A DNA stretch of 5,587 nt from an uncultured Collinsella sp. GTDB taxonomy: Bacteria > Actinomycetota > Coriobacteriia > Coriobacteriales > Coriobacteriaceae. Shown one piece after another: positions 5,462 to 5,587 of the stretch; within the stretch, counting starts at the first letter, position 1; each line of letters starts with the position of its first letter. A model generated the notes under the pieces. That model had not been told where the DNA came from. It was given only the letters and a program-made list of their open reading frames with translations, and searched no databases. The translations under genes were made by a program, and so were the position numbers. Location: the NCBI GenBank assembly GCA_900550785.1, contig URTL01000120.1, forward strand, positions 1-5,587, in the 5' to 3' direction.

Positions 5462-5587
5462 GCCTGGCCGGGCGGCGCGGATTAGTTTTTCGTTCGGTCA
5501 GGTCCTGGGCTCGCTCGGAAAGCACATTAAGTGCTTTCCGGCTCGTGCGGAATCTACGAAAAACTTACCCGCCTCGCCCGGCCAGGT
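5462..5587. repeat. Large imperfect inverted repeat after the HAD gene
   Basis: Left arm 5463-5493 pairs with right arm 5556-5586 in one register without gaps: 12 bp perfect at the ends (5463-5474 with 5575-5586), 10 bp perfect inside (AGTTTTTCGT with ACGAAAAACT, 5484-5493 with 5556-5565), and only three true mismatches plus one G-T between them. A perfect 10-bp hairpin (5516-5525 with 5531-5540, loop ATTAA) sits in the middle. It begins 14 bp after the HAD stop and reaches the window edge, so it may extend further. It could be a non-autonomous mobile element or a palindromic intergenic repeat, or it could serve as a transcription terminator, since each arm gives T5 on one strand. I see no ORF in it. 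Confidence 0.7.

Overview
The window reads as chromosomal DNA from a G+C-rich bacterium. A gut Coriobacteriia such as Collinsella is my best guess, based on C/G-rich codon thirds, GAAAGG-type ribosome sites and the look of the proteins. That placement is inference; no rRNA or other decisive marker is present.

Layout. Three conserved enzymes lie on the minus strand, read right to left: argG (argininosuccinate synthase, 2840-4066), argH (argininosuccinate lyase, 889-2319) and ndk (nucleoside diphosphate kinase, 98-502). A HAD-superfamily phosphatase (4621-5448) is transcribed divergently on the plus strand. argH and ndk each end in a recognisable intrinsic terminator (801-837 and 22-59), and ndk appears to have its own promoter (567-595). 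ArgG and ArgH carry out the last two steps of arginine synthesis: citrulline + aspartate to argininosuccinate, then to arginine + fumarate. No other arginine gene is in view.

The most interesting region is the 5' leader of argG (about 4067-4443). It holds a 24-codon minus-strand ORF (4272-4346) with an excellent Shine-Dalgarno sequence. Six of its last ten residues are arginine, ending in three consecutive CGA codons before the stop. All 12 Arg codons of argG itself are CGC or CGU, never CGA. Around the ORF are several perfect or near-perfect complementary segments that exclude one another. This looks like an arginine-sensing leader peptide controlling argG by ribosome-mediated attenuation. 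I could not find a convincing intrinsic terminator before argG, so the output step (intrinsic, Rho-dependent or translational) is open.

Other non-obvious content: a 56-codon ORF with a strong ribosome site between argG and argH (2438-2608); a strong 12-bp hairpin just after argG (2657-2686); a pair of 18-bp-spaced, LacI-operator-like repeats upstream of the ndk promoter (606-640); and a roughly 125-bp imperfect inverted repeat just after the HAD gene (5462-5587), reaching the window edge.

Gene-free stretches: 503-888 holds the ndk promoter, the operator-like repeats and the argH terminator, with nothing convincing in 641-800. The stretch 2609-2839 holds hairpins only. The stretch 4347-4620 holds the divergent promoter region of argG and the HAD gene.
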